64,000 nt of DNA from Wolbachia endosymbiont (group B) of Hofmannophila pseudospretella. Its GTDB lineage: Bacteria > Pseudomonadota > Alphaproteobacteria > Rickettsiales > Anaplasmataceae. The first letter of the stretch is position 1; each line of letters opens with the position of its first letter. The stretch spans positions 434,001 to 498,000 of the forward strand of contig NZ_OZ034788.1 of NCBI RefSeq assembly GCF_964028515.1, given 5' to 3'. Made by a program: the position numbers and the translations under genes. The notes beneath the pieces are model-generated. The model was not told the DNA's origin and ran no database searches. It saw only the letters and a list, made by a program, of their open reading frames with translations. This document shows positions 17,483 to 26,251 of the stretch, piece after piece.

Positions 17483-19045
17483 TTGTCAGCAATTGCCGTT
17501 ATTGATTTTGGTTCACAGTTTACACAGCTTATTGCAAGACAAATCAGGGAAATGGGCGTTTACTGTGAAATATTTCCAAGCAACATCGATTTCGAAACAG
17601 TATCAAAATTCAATGGATTTATTTTTTCTGGAGGACCGCAATCTGTAAATGACAATTGCTCTGAAGTAAGTGAAGTAGCACATAAAATTATAAAACTTAA
17701 CGAAACAATAAACACTCCTATACTTGGAATATGTTATGGACAGCAACTCATTTGTCATTATTTCGGGGCAAAGGTAAGAAAAGGATTCAATCAGGAATTT
17801 GGCAAAACCAAAATCAAGATACTAAAAGAATCTCCAATTATAAAGGATACTTGGGACGTTAATTCCGAAGTCGATGTGCTAATGAACCATGCAGACAGTG
17901 TCGAAACTATACCGCAAGGATTTACTGTTATTGCCTCAGGTGTAATAAATCAAACAATCGCAATAATTGCCAACGAACAGCGGAAGATTTACTGTACTCA
18001 GTTCCACCCTGAAGTTAAACCTACGACAAATGGTAGTAAACTTCTCTCTAATTTCTTAGATATTGCAAATTGTGAGAGAGATTGGACAATGAAGTCATTC
18101 ATTGAAAAACAGAAGGAAAAAATTCAAAACTTAGTAGGGGAGAAAAAAGTAATTGCTGCAGTAAGTGGGGGGGTTGATTCAAGTGTTGCAGCAGTTCTTA
18201 CACACAAAGCTATAGGAAAACAATTAAACTGTATTTTTATCGATACTGGGTTATTGCGTAAGAGCCAGACCACTGCTATGTTAAAAGAAATTCCAATAAA
18301 TTACGTTGATAAATCAAACTTGTTTTTAAGTAGGTTAAAGGGAATAACTGATCCGGAAGAAAAGCGAAAAATTATCGGCAATACTTTTATCGAAGTGTTT
18401 GAAGAAGAGGCAAAAAAAATAGGTGATGTGGATTTTTTAATGCAAGGCACCATTTACTCTGATGTAGTTGAATCAGGGCACGCTTCAGGAAACACTAGTA
18501 CAATTAAATCTCATCACAATGTTGGTGGGTTGCCAGAAAAAATGAATCTGACACTAGTAGAACCTTTACGCTATCTCTTTAAAGATGAAGTAAGGCTGCT
18601 TGGCAAAGAAATTGGGCTTTCAGATGAGATAATATTTCAACATCCATTTCCTGGACCTGGACTTGCAGTGAGGATCATAGGTGAGGTTGCTGAAGAAAAG
18701 GTACGAATATTGCAAGAAGTAGATGAAATATATATCAACACAATGAAAAATTATGATTTGTATGATAAAATATGGCAGGCTTTTGCTGTACTGTTACCAG
18801 TAAAAACTGTGGGAGTTATGGGAGATAATCGTACATACGGATATGTTTGCGCTTTAAGGGCTGTGACTTCATCTGATGGCATGACAGCTGATGCATTTCC
18901 ATTTGAAAATAAAGATCAACATTCGTTAGTATTTTGGAGGTTTTTGCAAGACGTCAGTAGTATAATTGTTAACAAAGTTTCCGGAGTAAATCGAGTTGTG
19001 TATGATTTAACTTCCAAGCCACCAGCAACTATTGAGTGGGAGTAG
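17483..19045 (+). CDS. guaA: GMP synthase (glutamine-hydrolysing)
   Basis: GuaA makes GMP from XMP, ATP and glutamine, downstream of guaB (also in this window at 59-60.6 kb). The 520-aa protein has an N-terminal class I glutaminase (LGICYGQQL with the nucleophilic Cys; the His/Glu pair in TQFHPEV), the ATP-pyrophosphatase P-loop (AVSGGVDSSV) and the C-terminal dimerisation domain ending NRVVYDLTSKPPATIEWE. Translation starts at TTG 17483, supported by a strong ggaggag 6-12 nt upstream. Palindromic repeats follow the stop and may serve as its 3' end. Confidence 0.97.
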   Translation: MSAIAVIDFGSQFTQLIARQIREMGVYCEIFPSNIDFETVSKFNGFIFSGGPQSVNDNCSEVSEVAHKIIKLNETINTPILGICYGQQLICHYFGAKVRKGFNQEFGKTKIKILKESPIIKDTWDVNSEVDVLMNHADSVETIPQGFTVIASGVINQTIAIIANEQRKIYCTQFHPEVKPTTNGSKLLSNFLDIANCERDWTMKSFIEKQKEKIQNLVGEKKVIAAVSGGVDSSVAAVLTHKAIGKQLNCIFIDTGLLRKSQTTAMLKEIPINYVDKSNLFLSRLKGITDPEEKRKIIGNTFIEVFEEEAKKIGDVDFLMQGTIYSDVVESGHASGNTSTIKSHHNVGGLPEKMNLTLVEPLRYLFKDEVRLLGKEIGLSDEIIFQHPFPGPGLAVRIIGEVAEEKVRILQEVDEIYINTMKNYDLYDKIWQAFAVLLPVKTVGVMGDNRTYGYVCALRAVTSSDGMTADAFPFENKDQHSLVFWRFLQDVSSIIVNKVSGVNRVVYDLTSKPPATIEWE

Positions 19046-19052
19046 CAATAAT

Positions 19053-19202
19053 TTCATTCCAGTTTCAGCTACTCGAATCACACCAAAGAGGCTGCTTGCA
19101 TAACTCAAATTTTAAGAAAAACTATTTAATGTCATTCGAGTAGCTGACGCTGGAATCCAGAAAAAAAGAATAATGGATCCCAGTGTCAGCTACTCGAATG
19201 AC
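19053..19202. repeat. Wolbachia palindromic repeat cluster after guaA
   Basis: Three copies of one core occur. ttcattccagtttcagctac (from 19053) continues into tcgaatcac. gtcattcgagtagctgacgc (from 19131) continues to 19158, and ggatcccagtgtcagctact (from 19175) continues to 19202. The last two are inverted and pair over 28 bp with two mismatches around a 16-nt loop, so the RNA would fold into a long hairpin. Further copies lie at 49153, 59031 and inside murD. Confidence 0.8.
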
Positions 19203-19274
19203 ATCGAAATGTTCGTACAGATATTCGTCACACACCGGAATAAAAATTAGACTTTTGCCTTGTGCAAAATAATT

Positions 19275-19973
19275 TCAAGGCCGCATTGTCTTTATTTTGC
19301 TTATAGCTTCCACAAGCAATGCAAACATGAATGAAGAATACAAACATGCTTTTGGTAGCTCTATGTGAAGTCCTTCAAGTATTAGATATATACCGATGAG
19401 TAAAATAAATAGAATGGCAATTACTTTTAAGCTTGGGCTGGATTTTATTAACTGAGCGGTATAACTTGATGAAAATAGCATTGCTAATATGGAAAATGTA
19501 AATGCTATAGCAACGATTATCATATTATGAGTTAATGCTATAGCAGTTAATATTGAATCAACAGAAAAAACTAAATCTATTAATATAATTTGTAGCAGAA
19601 CTAAAAAAAATTGTGATTTAACGTTTGCCTTTGTTTTGTTCTCCTTATGTACAAAAATTTCGCTCCATAACTCTATAGAACTTTTAACAATAAGGAATAA
19701 CCCTCCTGCAATCATAAGCAAATCTTTTACTGAAATATCTAGTGATACAGAGTGAAATATAGGCTTTTGCATTGATAATATATGTGATGTAAAAAATAGT
19801 ATTACAAAACGCATCAATAGCGCCAAGCCAAAACCTATAAGGCGGGCTCTTTCTCTCAGCAGATTTGGCACCTTATCTATTGCTAGAGAAATAAAGATTA
19901 AATTGTCTATACCAAGTATAGTTTCAAGTAGCGTAAGTATCAATAAAGTCCAAGCATCAGCTAGCATTTTCAT
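19275..19973 (-). CDS. TerC-family integral membrane protein
   Basis: TerC proteins are inner-membrane proteins implicated in metal (manganese/calcium) export or in metal loading of exoenzymes; the role in Rickettsiales is not established. The 232-aa product has seven or so membrane segments and the acidic motifs expected in the membrane: LETILGIDNLIFISL near the N-terminus and IDLVFSVDSILTAIA in the second half. Its end, KIKTMRP, is short. It is convergent with guaA, from which it is separated by the palindromic repeats. The ATG at 19973 has no evident ribosome-binding site. No manganese riboswitch structure is apparent upstream. Confidence 0.88.
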   Translation of the reverse strand: MKMLADAWTLLILTLLETILGIDNLIFISLAIDKVPNLLRERARLIGFGLALLMRFVILFFTSHILSMQKPIFHSVSLDISVKDLLMIAGGLFLIVKSSIELWSEIFVHKENKTKANVKSQFFLVLLQIILIDLVFSVDSILTAIALTHNMIIVAIAFTFSILAMLFSSSYTAQLIKSSPSLKVIAILFILLIGIYLILEGLHIELPKACLYSSFMFALLVEAISKIKTMRP

Positions 19974-20248
19974 TCCAAAGTCAGATTTTGTACTTTACAA
20001 TAGATGTGTAAAAATTAAGTAACTTCGACTAGGTAATTAAAAAATCAGCCTTACCCGGAAAAGAAAGAGGAAAAAGGGCATTTTTATAATAAAAGTACTT
20101 TTGTAAGAGAAATAATGAAATTAAAAATCTAACTCTCTTTACGAAAATTTTAAATAGATTGTAAAATAGTTGTACCATGAAAATATATGCCTTCTTTGTA
20201 GACTAAGATTTTTCTTTAAATTAAGATAGATACACGATAAAAGGAAAT

Positions 20249-21625
20249 ATGATAAAAGAGCCATTAGCAAAAACTGATATAGTAAAAGTTGAAGATAAGA
20301 AAGCAACAAAGGGCTTTTTTAAAATATTAGGTGAAGTAGCAGATGCTGTAAGGTCATGGGTTGGCAATATTGGCCCTGATTTAAGTAGTAGTCGCGATGT
20401 CGATAGTTTAGTCTTGAAGATGAACGAATGCTTAAACCCAAAGGGGGGTGAAGTCTCAGCACGTAAGAACACCGTATCTCTTGGTAATTTGTACTTGAGT
20501 TTATCAGAGGCAGGTCAAATAAAATTTTTACAAACCCTGGCAGAAAAGTTCAATCCGGATAAAACGAAAATAGATGAAGAAATAAAAGTATATAAGAAAA
20601 ATCAAGATTCTGAGTCGAGTTATAAGTTTGAACAAGACTTAATAAAAGTCCTTGAATCACCACGCTCTAAAATATTGAAGCAGTTTATCTCCTTACCGGA
20701 GGGCCTTAAGTTTATTGTTGATATGCGTTCTGATGTACTCAAGCTGAAGAATCAATATAAAAGTCTAAGTCCACTAGAAAACGAATTAAAAAGTATACTT
20801 TGTACTTTGGTTGATGTTGATCTACTTGATCTTCATCAAATCACCTGGGATTCACCTGCATCATTGTTGGAAAAACTTATAAAATATGAAGCTGTACATA
20901 AAATTTCCTCTTGGGGTGACTTAAAAAACAGACTAGATTCTGATCATCTCTGTTTCGCTTTCTTTCATTACAAAATACCAAATGAACCTTTAATTTTTGT
21001 AGAGGTTGCACTGATGAATGAGATTGCAGATAGTATTCAACACGTTTTGGACGAGTCAGTTCCTTCAAGTGACCCAAGCAGTGCAAGTACTGCTATATTC
21101 TATTCAATATCAAACACTCAAACTGGTTTATCTGGAATTAGCCTCGGTAACTTTTTAATAAAGAGAGTCGTAGAAAAACTATCGCAAGAATTTAAAAGCG
21201 TAAAAGTGTATGCAACTCTTTCTCCAGTTCCTGGATTTACAAAATGGCTAAAAAATCAAGACGTAGCTTTATTAGGTAAGCTTAATATAAAACAATCAGG
21301 TGCAGAAATTTTAGAAAGCATAAAAACTAACGTTGAATGCGAAAAACAGTGCCTACTGAAACTTTGTGCACACTATTTGCTAAAGGTTAAAAGCAGTGGT
21401 GGAGGTGCTTATGATCCAGTAGCACACTTTCATTTAAGCAATGGTGCATCAATCAAACAAATCAACTGGATGGCTGATACTTCTGAAAAAGGCATTAGTC
21501 AGTCAGCCGGAATAATGGTGAATTATTTGTACGAATTGCCTAAAATAGATAACAATCATGAGAATTATATGATTAATAAAGCGGTTTCTCATTCAAAAAA
21601 AGTATCGTCTATGTTAAAAGAATAA
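20249..21625 (+). CDS. Malonyl-CoA decarboxylase family protein
   Basis: Malonyl-CoA decarboxylase converts malonyl-CoA to acetyl-CoA and CO2. The 458-aa protein has a helical N-terminal domain (to about residue 230) and the C-terminal catalytic fold with the family blocks in order: FFHYKIPNEPLIFVEVALM, IFYSISNTQTGLSGISLGNF (catalytic Ser region), LKxYATLSPVPGFTKWL, DPVAHFHLSNGA (catalytic His region) and INWMADTSEKGISQSAGIMV. The active-site segments look intact. The length fits bacterial members. aagga stands just before the ATG. With no obvious malonyl-CoA source gene nearby, it may clear host-derived or fatty-acid-synthesis malonyl-CoA; that is inference. Confidence 0.85.
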   Translation: MIKEPLAKTDIVKVEDKKATKGFFKILGEVADAVRSWVGNIGPDLSSSRDVDSLVLKMNECLNPKGGEVSARKNTVSLGNLYLSLSEAGQIKFLQTLAEKFNPDKTKIDEEIKVYKKNQDSESSYKFEQDLIKVLESPRSKILKQFISLPEGLKFIVDMRSDVLKLKNQYKSLSPLENELKSILCTLVDVDLLDLHQITWDSPASLLEKLIKYEAVHKISSWGDLKNRLDSDHLCFAFFHYKIPNEPLIFVEVALMNEIADSIQHVLDESVPSSDPSSASTAIFYSISNTQTGLSGISLGNFLIKRVVEKLSQEFKSVKVYATLSPVPGFTKWLKNQDVALLGKLNIKQSGAEILESIKTNVECEKQCLLKLCAHYLLKVKSSGGGAYDPVAHFHLSNGASIKQINWMADTSEKGISQSAGIMVNYLYELPKIDNNHENYMINKAVSHSKKVSSMLKE

Positions 21626-21652
21626 TAGGAAGTGTGCAAAAATGTAGAAAGT

Positions 21653-21681
21653 TTGAACATTTCCTAATCTTTATGTATATA
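21653..21681 (+). promoter_or_regulatory. Promoter for the 341-aa hypothetical gene
   Basis: -35 TTGAAC (21653-21658), 17-nt spacer, -10 TATATA (21676-21681), 29 nt before the ATG at 21711. It suggests this gene is transcribed independently of the decarboxylase gene 85 bp upstream. Confidence 0.5.
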
Positions 21682-21710
21682 ACATTGAATAGCTTTATGA
21701 GGTAAAATAT

Positions 21711-22736
21711 ATGAATAGTAAGATATTAAAAGCAATAAAACAAAAAATACAAAATAGAGTATCGAGTAATGAACTGTACAGTCTCTTTATAGATCCTGAA
21801 GAAATAAATTCATTCAATGATTGTATTAGCAGTATTAAAGGTAATGAAATAGGCAAAGAGGAATCAGATGAATTGATAACCATTTATAGAGGACTTAATT
21901 CAATATTTGATAACATTGCTAGCGACTGGGATAACAATAAGAGTAGCCTAAATGATCAAAAAATTATTGTACATTATCAAAACTTAGAGTCTATCTTAAA
22001 GATAGTAAACATAATTAAAGGGTTGAAGACAGGAGTGGGCAGAGCATTCGTGATCCCTGGCCTTGATGAATCTGCGTTAATTTGTGATATCAAATCACTT
22101 CAGGAAAAAATGAAAGAAGTGCTGGAAAAGATGCAACAACAACAAAATGCAGCAAAGCAAAAAGAATTAGAAAAGAAAGCTAAAGCAGAGTTTGGCAAGT
22201 ACATAAAAAATGGCACCATTGATGCGGTGTCAATTGAAAAGCGTAAGGATCAAAATTCTCTTTATGCAACAATCAAGCTAAAAGACGACAATAAAAACAC
22301 AGATATTAGGGTAAGCGAATTTTTAAATAGTGAATTTTGTAAAGAAAACAATATTGCCGGTTTTCTTCTTTCAAGTGGAGATCAAAAAGAACCTATCAGT
22401 GGCTACATACATGAGGGGGTTAGATATTATAATTTAGGTACTGCAGCTCAATATGGAATAAAGTTTAACTGGTATGTAGGTGAAAGGGAATGTAGCATCA
22501 CATTAAGTGCTAGCGATGGCAGTATTAAAATAGTAAGTAATAAACCAGATGATAAAGATTTAGAAAAAAATAAAGATGTAAAAATTAAAGTTCCTGTCCT
22601 TAGTTACCTAAGCCTTGCTGATGCAGTAAAAACGTGTAGACAGCAAGAAGATCCAAGTAGCACAGTGAAGCAAGCATCAGCTAATGAGCATTGCCGCCCA
22701 TTGGCAAGGACTTCAGATAAATGTTTTCAGCAATAA
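21711..22736 (+). CDS. Hypothetical protein with central coiled coil
   Basis: I do not recognise this 341-aa protein. The N-terminal 110 residues are helical. A Gln/Lys/Glu-rich coiled coil (KMKEVLEKMQQQQNAAKQKE) follows at about 140-165. The C-terminal half is beta-rich (SLYATIKLKDDNKNTDIRVS, IKFNWYVGERECSITLSASD) and ends in a short polar tail with three cysteines. There is no signal peptide or membrane segment. gagg lies 8 nt before the ATG, and it has its own promoter. It lies between the decarboxylase gene and lepA on the same strand. Its composition is that of Wolbachia lineage-specific proteins. Confidence 0.6.
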   Translation: MNSKILKAIKQKIQNRVSSNELYSLFIDPEEINSFNDCISSIKGNEIGKEESDELITIYRGLNSIFDNIASDWDNNKSSLNDQKIIVHYQNLESILKIVNIIKGLKTGVGRAFVIPGLDESALICDIKSLQEKMKEVLEKMQQQQNAAKQKELEKKAKAEFGKYIKNGTIDAVSIEKRKDQNSLYATIKLKDDNKNTDIRVSEFLNSEFCKENNIAGFLLSSGDQKEPISGYIHEGVRYYNLGTAAQYGIKFNWYVGERECSITLSASDGSIKIVSNKPDDKDLEKNKDVKIKVPVLSYLSLADAVKTCRQQEDPSSTVKQASANEHCRPLARTSDKCFQQ

Positions 22737-22779
22737 AGAGATATAAATAATTGCTCTTGTAATACTTAAAATGTAAAAT

Positions 22780-22803
22780 AGATCTACTTAAATAAGTAGA
22801 TCT
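22780..22803 (+). promoter_or_regulatory. Perfect palindrome directly abutting the lepA start codon
   Basis: The 10-bp arms AGATCTACTT (22780-22789) and AAGTAGATCT (22794-22803) pair perfectly around an AAAT loop. The second arm ends at the base before the lepA ATG. There is no Shine-Dalgarno sequence between. In RNA this stem would hide the start region. In DNA it is a candidate operator. Confidence 0.6.
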
Positions 22804-24600
22804 ATGAAAAATATAAGAAATTTTGCAATAATAGCACATATAGATCATGGGAAGTCAACTCTTGCTGATCGTTTGATAGAAGAATGTAACGGTCTTGAGA
22901 CAAGGGAAATGACCAATCAGGTACTTGACTCAATGGATATAGAGCGTGAACGTGGAATCACAATCAAAGCGCAAACGGTAAGGCTCAATTATACTGCAAA
23001 TGATGGTAATCAATATTGCCTCAATCTAATGGATACACCAGGTCATGTTGACTTTTCATATGAAGTTAGCAGAAGCTTGGCCGCATGTGAAGGTTCACTT
23101 TTGGTAGTAGATAGCAGTCAGGGAGTTGAAGCTCAGACTCTGGCAAATGTGTACAAGGCAATTGACAATAATCATGAGATAATAGTTGTACTCAATAAAG
23201 TTGACCTTCCTGCTGCAGATCCAGAAAGGATAAAGTTTCAGATTGAAGAGGTAATCGGAATTGATGCAACTGAGTCAATTTTGATATCGGCAAAAACTGG
23301 TCTTGGGATAAAGGATGTACTTGAAGCTATAGTGACAAAACTTCCCGCTCCTCAAGGTGATACAAATGCTCCACTGCAAGCAATTTTAGTTGATAGTTGG
23401 TATGATCCTTACCTAGGAGTAGTAATTTTAGTGCGAGTTAAAAATGGAGTACTAAAAAAAGGCATGAGAATCGTTATGATGTCTAATAATGCTACATATC
23501 AGGTCGATAATATCGGTATTTTCACTCCTAAAAAAGTTATGACTGGTGAACTTTCAGCAGGTGAAATTGGTTTTATAACTGCTTCAATGAAAGAAGTAGC
23601 AGACTGCAAAGTAGGAGACACTATTACTGAAGAGAAAAGGCCGTGCAGCAAGGCATTACCTGGCTTTAAAGAAGTACATCCTGTAGTATTTTGCAGTATT
23701 TTTCCCAATAACACAGATGATTTTAAATATTTAAGGGAAGCACTAGAAAAATTACATTTAAATGATGCTAGTTTTACATTTGATGCTGAAACGTCAAATG
23801 CGCTAGGTTATGGATTTCGTTGCGGTTTCTTAGGAATGCTACATCTTGAAGTCATTCAAGAAAGACTCGAAAGAGAATTTGATTTAGATCTAACAGCAAC
23901 TGCACCGAGTGTTATATATAAAGTTGCAACACAAAATGGTAAAGTTTTAAATATCCATAACCCAAGCGATATGCCAGACCCTACAAAAATTGAAATAGTG
24001 GAAGAACCGTGGATCACTGCAACTATAATGGTACCTGATCAATATTTAGGAGAGATTCTATCTCTGTGTGAAGAGAGGAGAGGAGAACAGCAGGATTTAT
24101 CTTATGTTGGTAATACGACAACAGCACTACTGAAGTATAAATTACCGCTGTCTGAGGTTGTTTTTGATTTTTACGACAGACTAAAATCAATTTCCAAGGG
24201 ATATGCAAGTTTAGATTGGGAAATATCCAATTATCAGGAAAGTCAGATAGATAAATTAAGTTTTTTAGTTAATGGAGAACCTGTGGATGCATTAGCCTGC
24301 ATTGTTCATAAAAGCAGGGCAGAAAAAAGAGGCCGTGAAATATGTGCACGTTTGAAAGACTTGATACCACGCCAACAATATAAAATCGCGATTCAAGCGG
24401 CAGTAGGCGGAAAAATTATTGCTAGAGAAACGATTAACCCGTATAGAAAAGATGTAACAGCCAAGCTCTATGGTGGAGACGTCACACGAAGGATGAAGCT
24501 TCTTGAAAAGCAGAAGAAAGGTAAGAAAAGATTGCATTCTGTGGGAAACATAAACATCCCACAAAATGCTTTTATTGAGGCTTTGAAAATAAATGATTAA
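22804..24600 (+). CDS. lepA: Translation elongation factor 4 (LepA)
   Basis: EF4/LepA is a ribosome-bound GTPase that back-translocates or rescues stalled ribosomes and helps initiation and biogenesis. The 598-aa protein is full length. It has G1 AHIDHGKST, switch II DTPGHVDF, NKVDLP (G4) and SAKTG (G5), then the EF-G-like domains and the unique C-terminal domain (AVGGKIIARETINPYRKDVT, GGDVTRRMKLLEKQKKGKKR). The start is fixed by the family's MKNIRNFAIIAHIDHGKS opening. The ATG is immediately preceded by a perfect palindrome rather than a ribosome-binding site. Confidence 0.97.
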   Translation: MKNIRNFAIIAHIDHGKSTLADRLIEECNGLETREMTNQVLDSMDIERERGITIKAQTVRLNYTANDGNQYCLNLMDTPGHVDFSYEVSRSLAACEGSLLVVDSSQGVEAQTLANVYKAIDNNHEIIVVLNKVDLPAADPERIKFQIEEVIGIDATESILISAKTGLGIKDVLEAIVTKLPAPQGDTNAPLQAILVDSWYDPYLGVVILVRVKNGVLKKGMRIVMMSNNATYQVDNIGIFTPKKVMTGELSAGEIGFITASMKEVADCKVGDTITEEKRPCSKALPGFKEVHPVVFCSIFPNNTDDFKYLREALEKLHLNDASFTFDAETSNALGYGFRCGFLGMLHLEVIQERLEREFDLDLTATAPSVIYKVATQNGKVLNIHNPSDMPDPTKIEIVEEPWITATIMVPDQYLGEILSLCEERRGEQQDLSYVGNTTTALLKYKLPLSEVVFDFYDRLKSISKGYASLDWEISNYQESQIDKLSFLVNGEPVDALACIVHKSRAEKRGREICARLKDLIPRQQYKIAIQAAVGGKIIARETINPYRKDVTAKLYGGDVTRRMKLLEKQKKGKKRLHSVGNINIPQNAFIEALKIND

Positions 24601-24732
24601 TATATATCCCAAAACATAAATTTAAAGAACTAAGTAATATTTTCTCAATAAATTTACTGACATTGATATGGATAAATTGTGAAATAGCTATGTGAATTTG
24701 TAAAACACTATACAAGATACCATACAACGAAA

Positions 24733-24759
24733 TCATCCCAGTGTTAAACGCTGAGATGA
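24733..24759. repeat. Imperfect palindrome downstream of lepA
   Basis: tcatcccagtgtt pairs imperfectly with aacgctgagatga around a very short loop. It resembles a worn copy of the cagtgtcagc palindromic repeat and lies between lepA and a convergent gene, where it could end transcription in both directions. Confidence 0.4.
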
Positions 24760-24840
24760 CAGAGAGCAGCTCAATTGCTCCACTCAATCAGTAAAAATCA
24801 GATATATGTAGACATTGGCTAAAATCATTCCAACAACATT

Positions 24841-25713
24841 TTAGTGAAACTTAACAAGCTTATCTATAGTTTTAGTGATGATTCTTGGAGTATTTGGAGA
24901 GACTTCTGAGCCCAGTCTATTTAACCGCTCTATAGCAAACCCGCTGTTCTCATTTATTATGAAATCACATAAAATATTTTCTATATCTTTAATAACACTT
25001 TCATGCTTTCTCAGAGGATGGTTATTCGGATATCTATGAATGGTTTTGATGCTAGAATACTCAACGAAAGCTTGATCTTTAAAAGCAAGTTGTCTCAATT
25101 TCTCTTTGAATTTTTCTTCTTCATCTCTTGCTAAAAGGCAAGACTTTATCAGTGATTTTATAATCGAGTTTATAGCCTGATGTATTTCAGAATGCACTAT
25201 AACTTTGATGATATTTTCTTCCACTATGTAATCATAAGTGCTTTTTTCGCTCTTTAATGACTCTATAAGCATTTTGCTATTTTGCGAATTCAATTCCAGA
25301 TTCTCTTCACTTATAGGAGTCATTATAAAGGTATTGTTATTTACCCTGATGTAAAATTGTGGCAACCCTTTAGAACAGGCAAATGCTACATCCTTAGACT
25401 CAAGTGCGTGATTGTATGAAGAAGAAAGGGTGCTTGCTATAACGCTACTTGGTACTTTCATTCCATGATTACTTAGGTGATTTAACACATTCTCAACATC
25501 ATGATATGTAAAACCTGTATCTTTTATCAATTCAACAACTTCTATGCAATTGTGTTGTTTATACTCTATTGTCACTTCTTCTGTAAAAAGAGTTTTAGCT
25601 GCTATATGCTTATCAAGCACTGTGAAAATCTTGATGAAACTCTCTAAATCTTGTTTGTTAATTAATTCAATACTAATTAAGTTTTTACTAACAATTATAA
25701 TATTTTTTATCAT
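24841..25713 (-). CDS. Hypothetical protein, soluble, helical
   Basis: I do not recognise this 290-aa protein. It starts with a short hydrophobic strand (MIKNIIIVSKNLISIEL) that looks like a beta strand, not a signal peptide. The rest is mixed alpha/beta with a charged helix near residues 200-215 (ARDEEEKFKEKLRQLAFKD) and a short His/Asn/Pro stretch (HRYPNNHPLRKHES). There is no membrane segment or catalytic signature. Convergent with lepA and upstream of nothing obvious, it is probably a single-gene unit. The composition is AT-rich like its neighbours. Confidence 0.55.
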   Translation of the reverse strand: MIKNIIIVSKNLISIELINKQDLESFIKIFTVLDKHIAAKTLFTEEVTIEYKQHNCIEVVELIKDTGFTYHDVENVLNHLSNHGMKVPSSVIASTLSSSYNHALESKDVAFACSKGLPQFYIRVNNNTFIMTPISEENLELNSQNSKMLIESLKSEKSTYDYIVEENIIKVIVHSEIHQAINSIIKSLIKSCLLARDEEEKFKEKLRQLAFKDQAFVEYSSIKTIHRYPNNHPLRKHESVIKDIENILCDFIINENSGFAIERLNRLGSEVSPNTPRIITKTIDKLVKFH

Positions 25714-25811
25714 TTTTTCCCACTAAGAAAACTCACTAGATGAATTGTATTTTTAATTCATTAAAAATTGTTTAAAGTGGGTATGCCAGCAACAGTAAGA
25801 CAAAAAAAAAA

Positions 25812-26183
25812 TCACATAAAATCTTCATTATGTATTATATTACATCCCTCGTGTTCATCACTGCCGCTTGTGTAAGCTGTTGCATTAATGCTATCTTCAT
25901 TGTTATTTAACATACTATCCAACTTTCCTTCTTTTTCAAGATCCATCAATTTGTCACATCCAGCAATATGATGTACATAATCACCATTTTCATCAGTAAT
26001 AAAAATTTGTGGAACTGTACTGACGTTATATTTTGATTTTATACCGTCAAACAAATCCGAGTTTCTAAGTACATCAATTTCTTCGTATTTCACACCTTTT
26101 TCATCCAATAACTCTTTTGCTTTCTTGCAGAATGGGCAGTACTTCTTCACATATATTACAACTTTTCCTTTAGTGTTTTTCAC
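25812..26183 (-). CDS. grxC: Glutaredoxin (Grx3-type) with C-terminal extension
   Basis: Glutaredoxins reduce protein disulfides and glutathione mixed disulfides in the cytosol. Residues 7-85 form a standard fold: VVIYVKKYCPFCKKAKELL with the dithiol CPFC motif, the cis-Pro block STVPQIFI, and HIAGCDKLMDLEKEGKL at the GSH site. A polar 35-residue tail (NNNEDSINATAYTSGSDEHEGCN) extends beyond the usual 85 aa. Glutathione partners are not in this window. It diverges from ribF across a 68-bp AT-rich gap. Confidence 0.9.
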   Translation of the reverse strand: MKNTKGKVVIYVKKYCPFCKKAKELLDEKGVKYEEIDVLRNSDLFDGIKSKYNVSTVPQIFITDENGDYVHHIAGCDKLMDLEKEGKLDSMLNNNEDSINATAYTSGSDEHEGCNIIHNEDFM

Positions 26184-26251
26184 GATTTATCTCCATAGTT
26201 TATAAAATACAACTATTATATATAAAAAATATATATAAAATATCAAATTGT

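Noticed and set aside
19974..20248. Manganese (yybP-ykoY) riboswitch upstream of terC
   Set aside because: The region before the terC start shows no conserved paired elements that I can recognise.
24572..24787. 71-codon minus-strand frame after lepA
   Set aside because: It overlaps the conserved lepA 3' end and a palindromic repeat, with no start signal.
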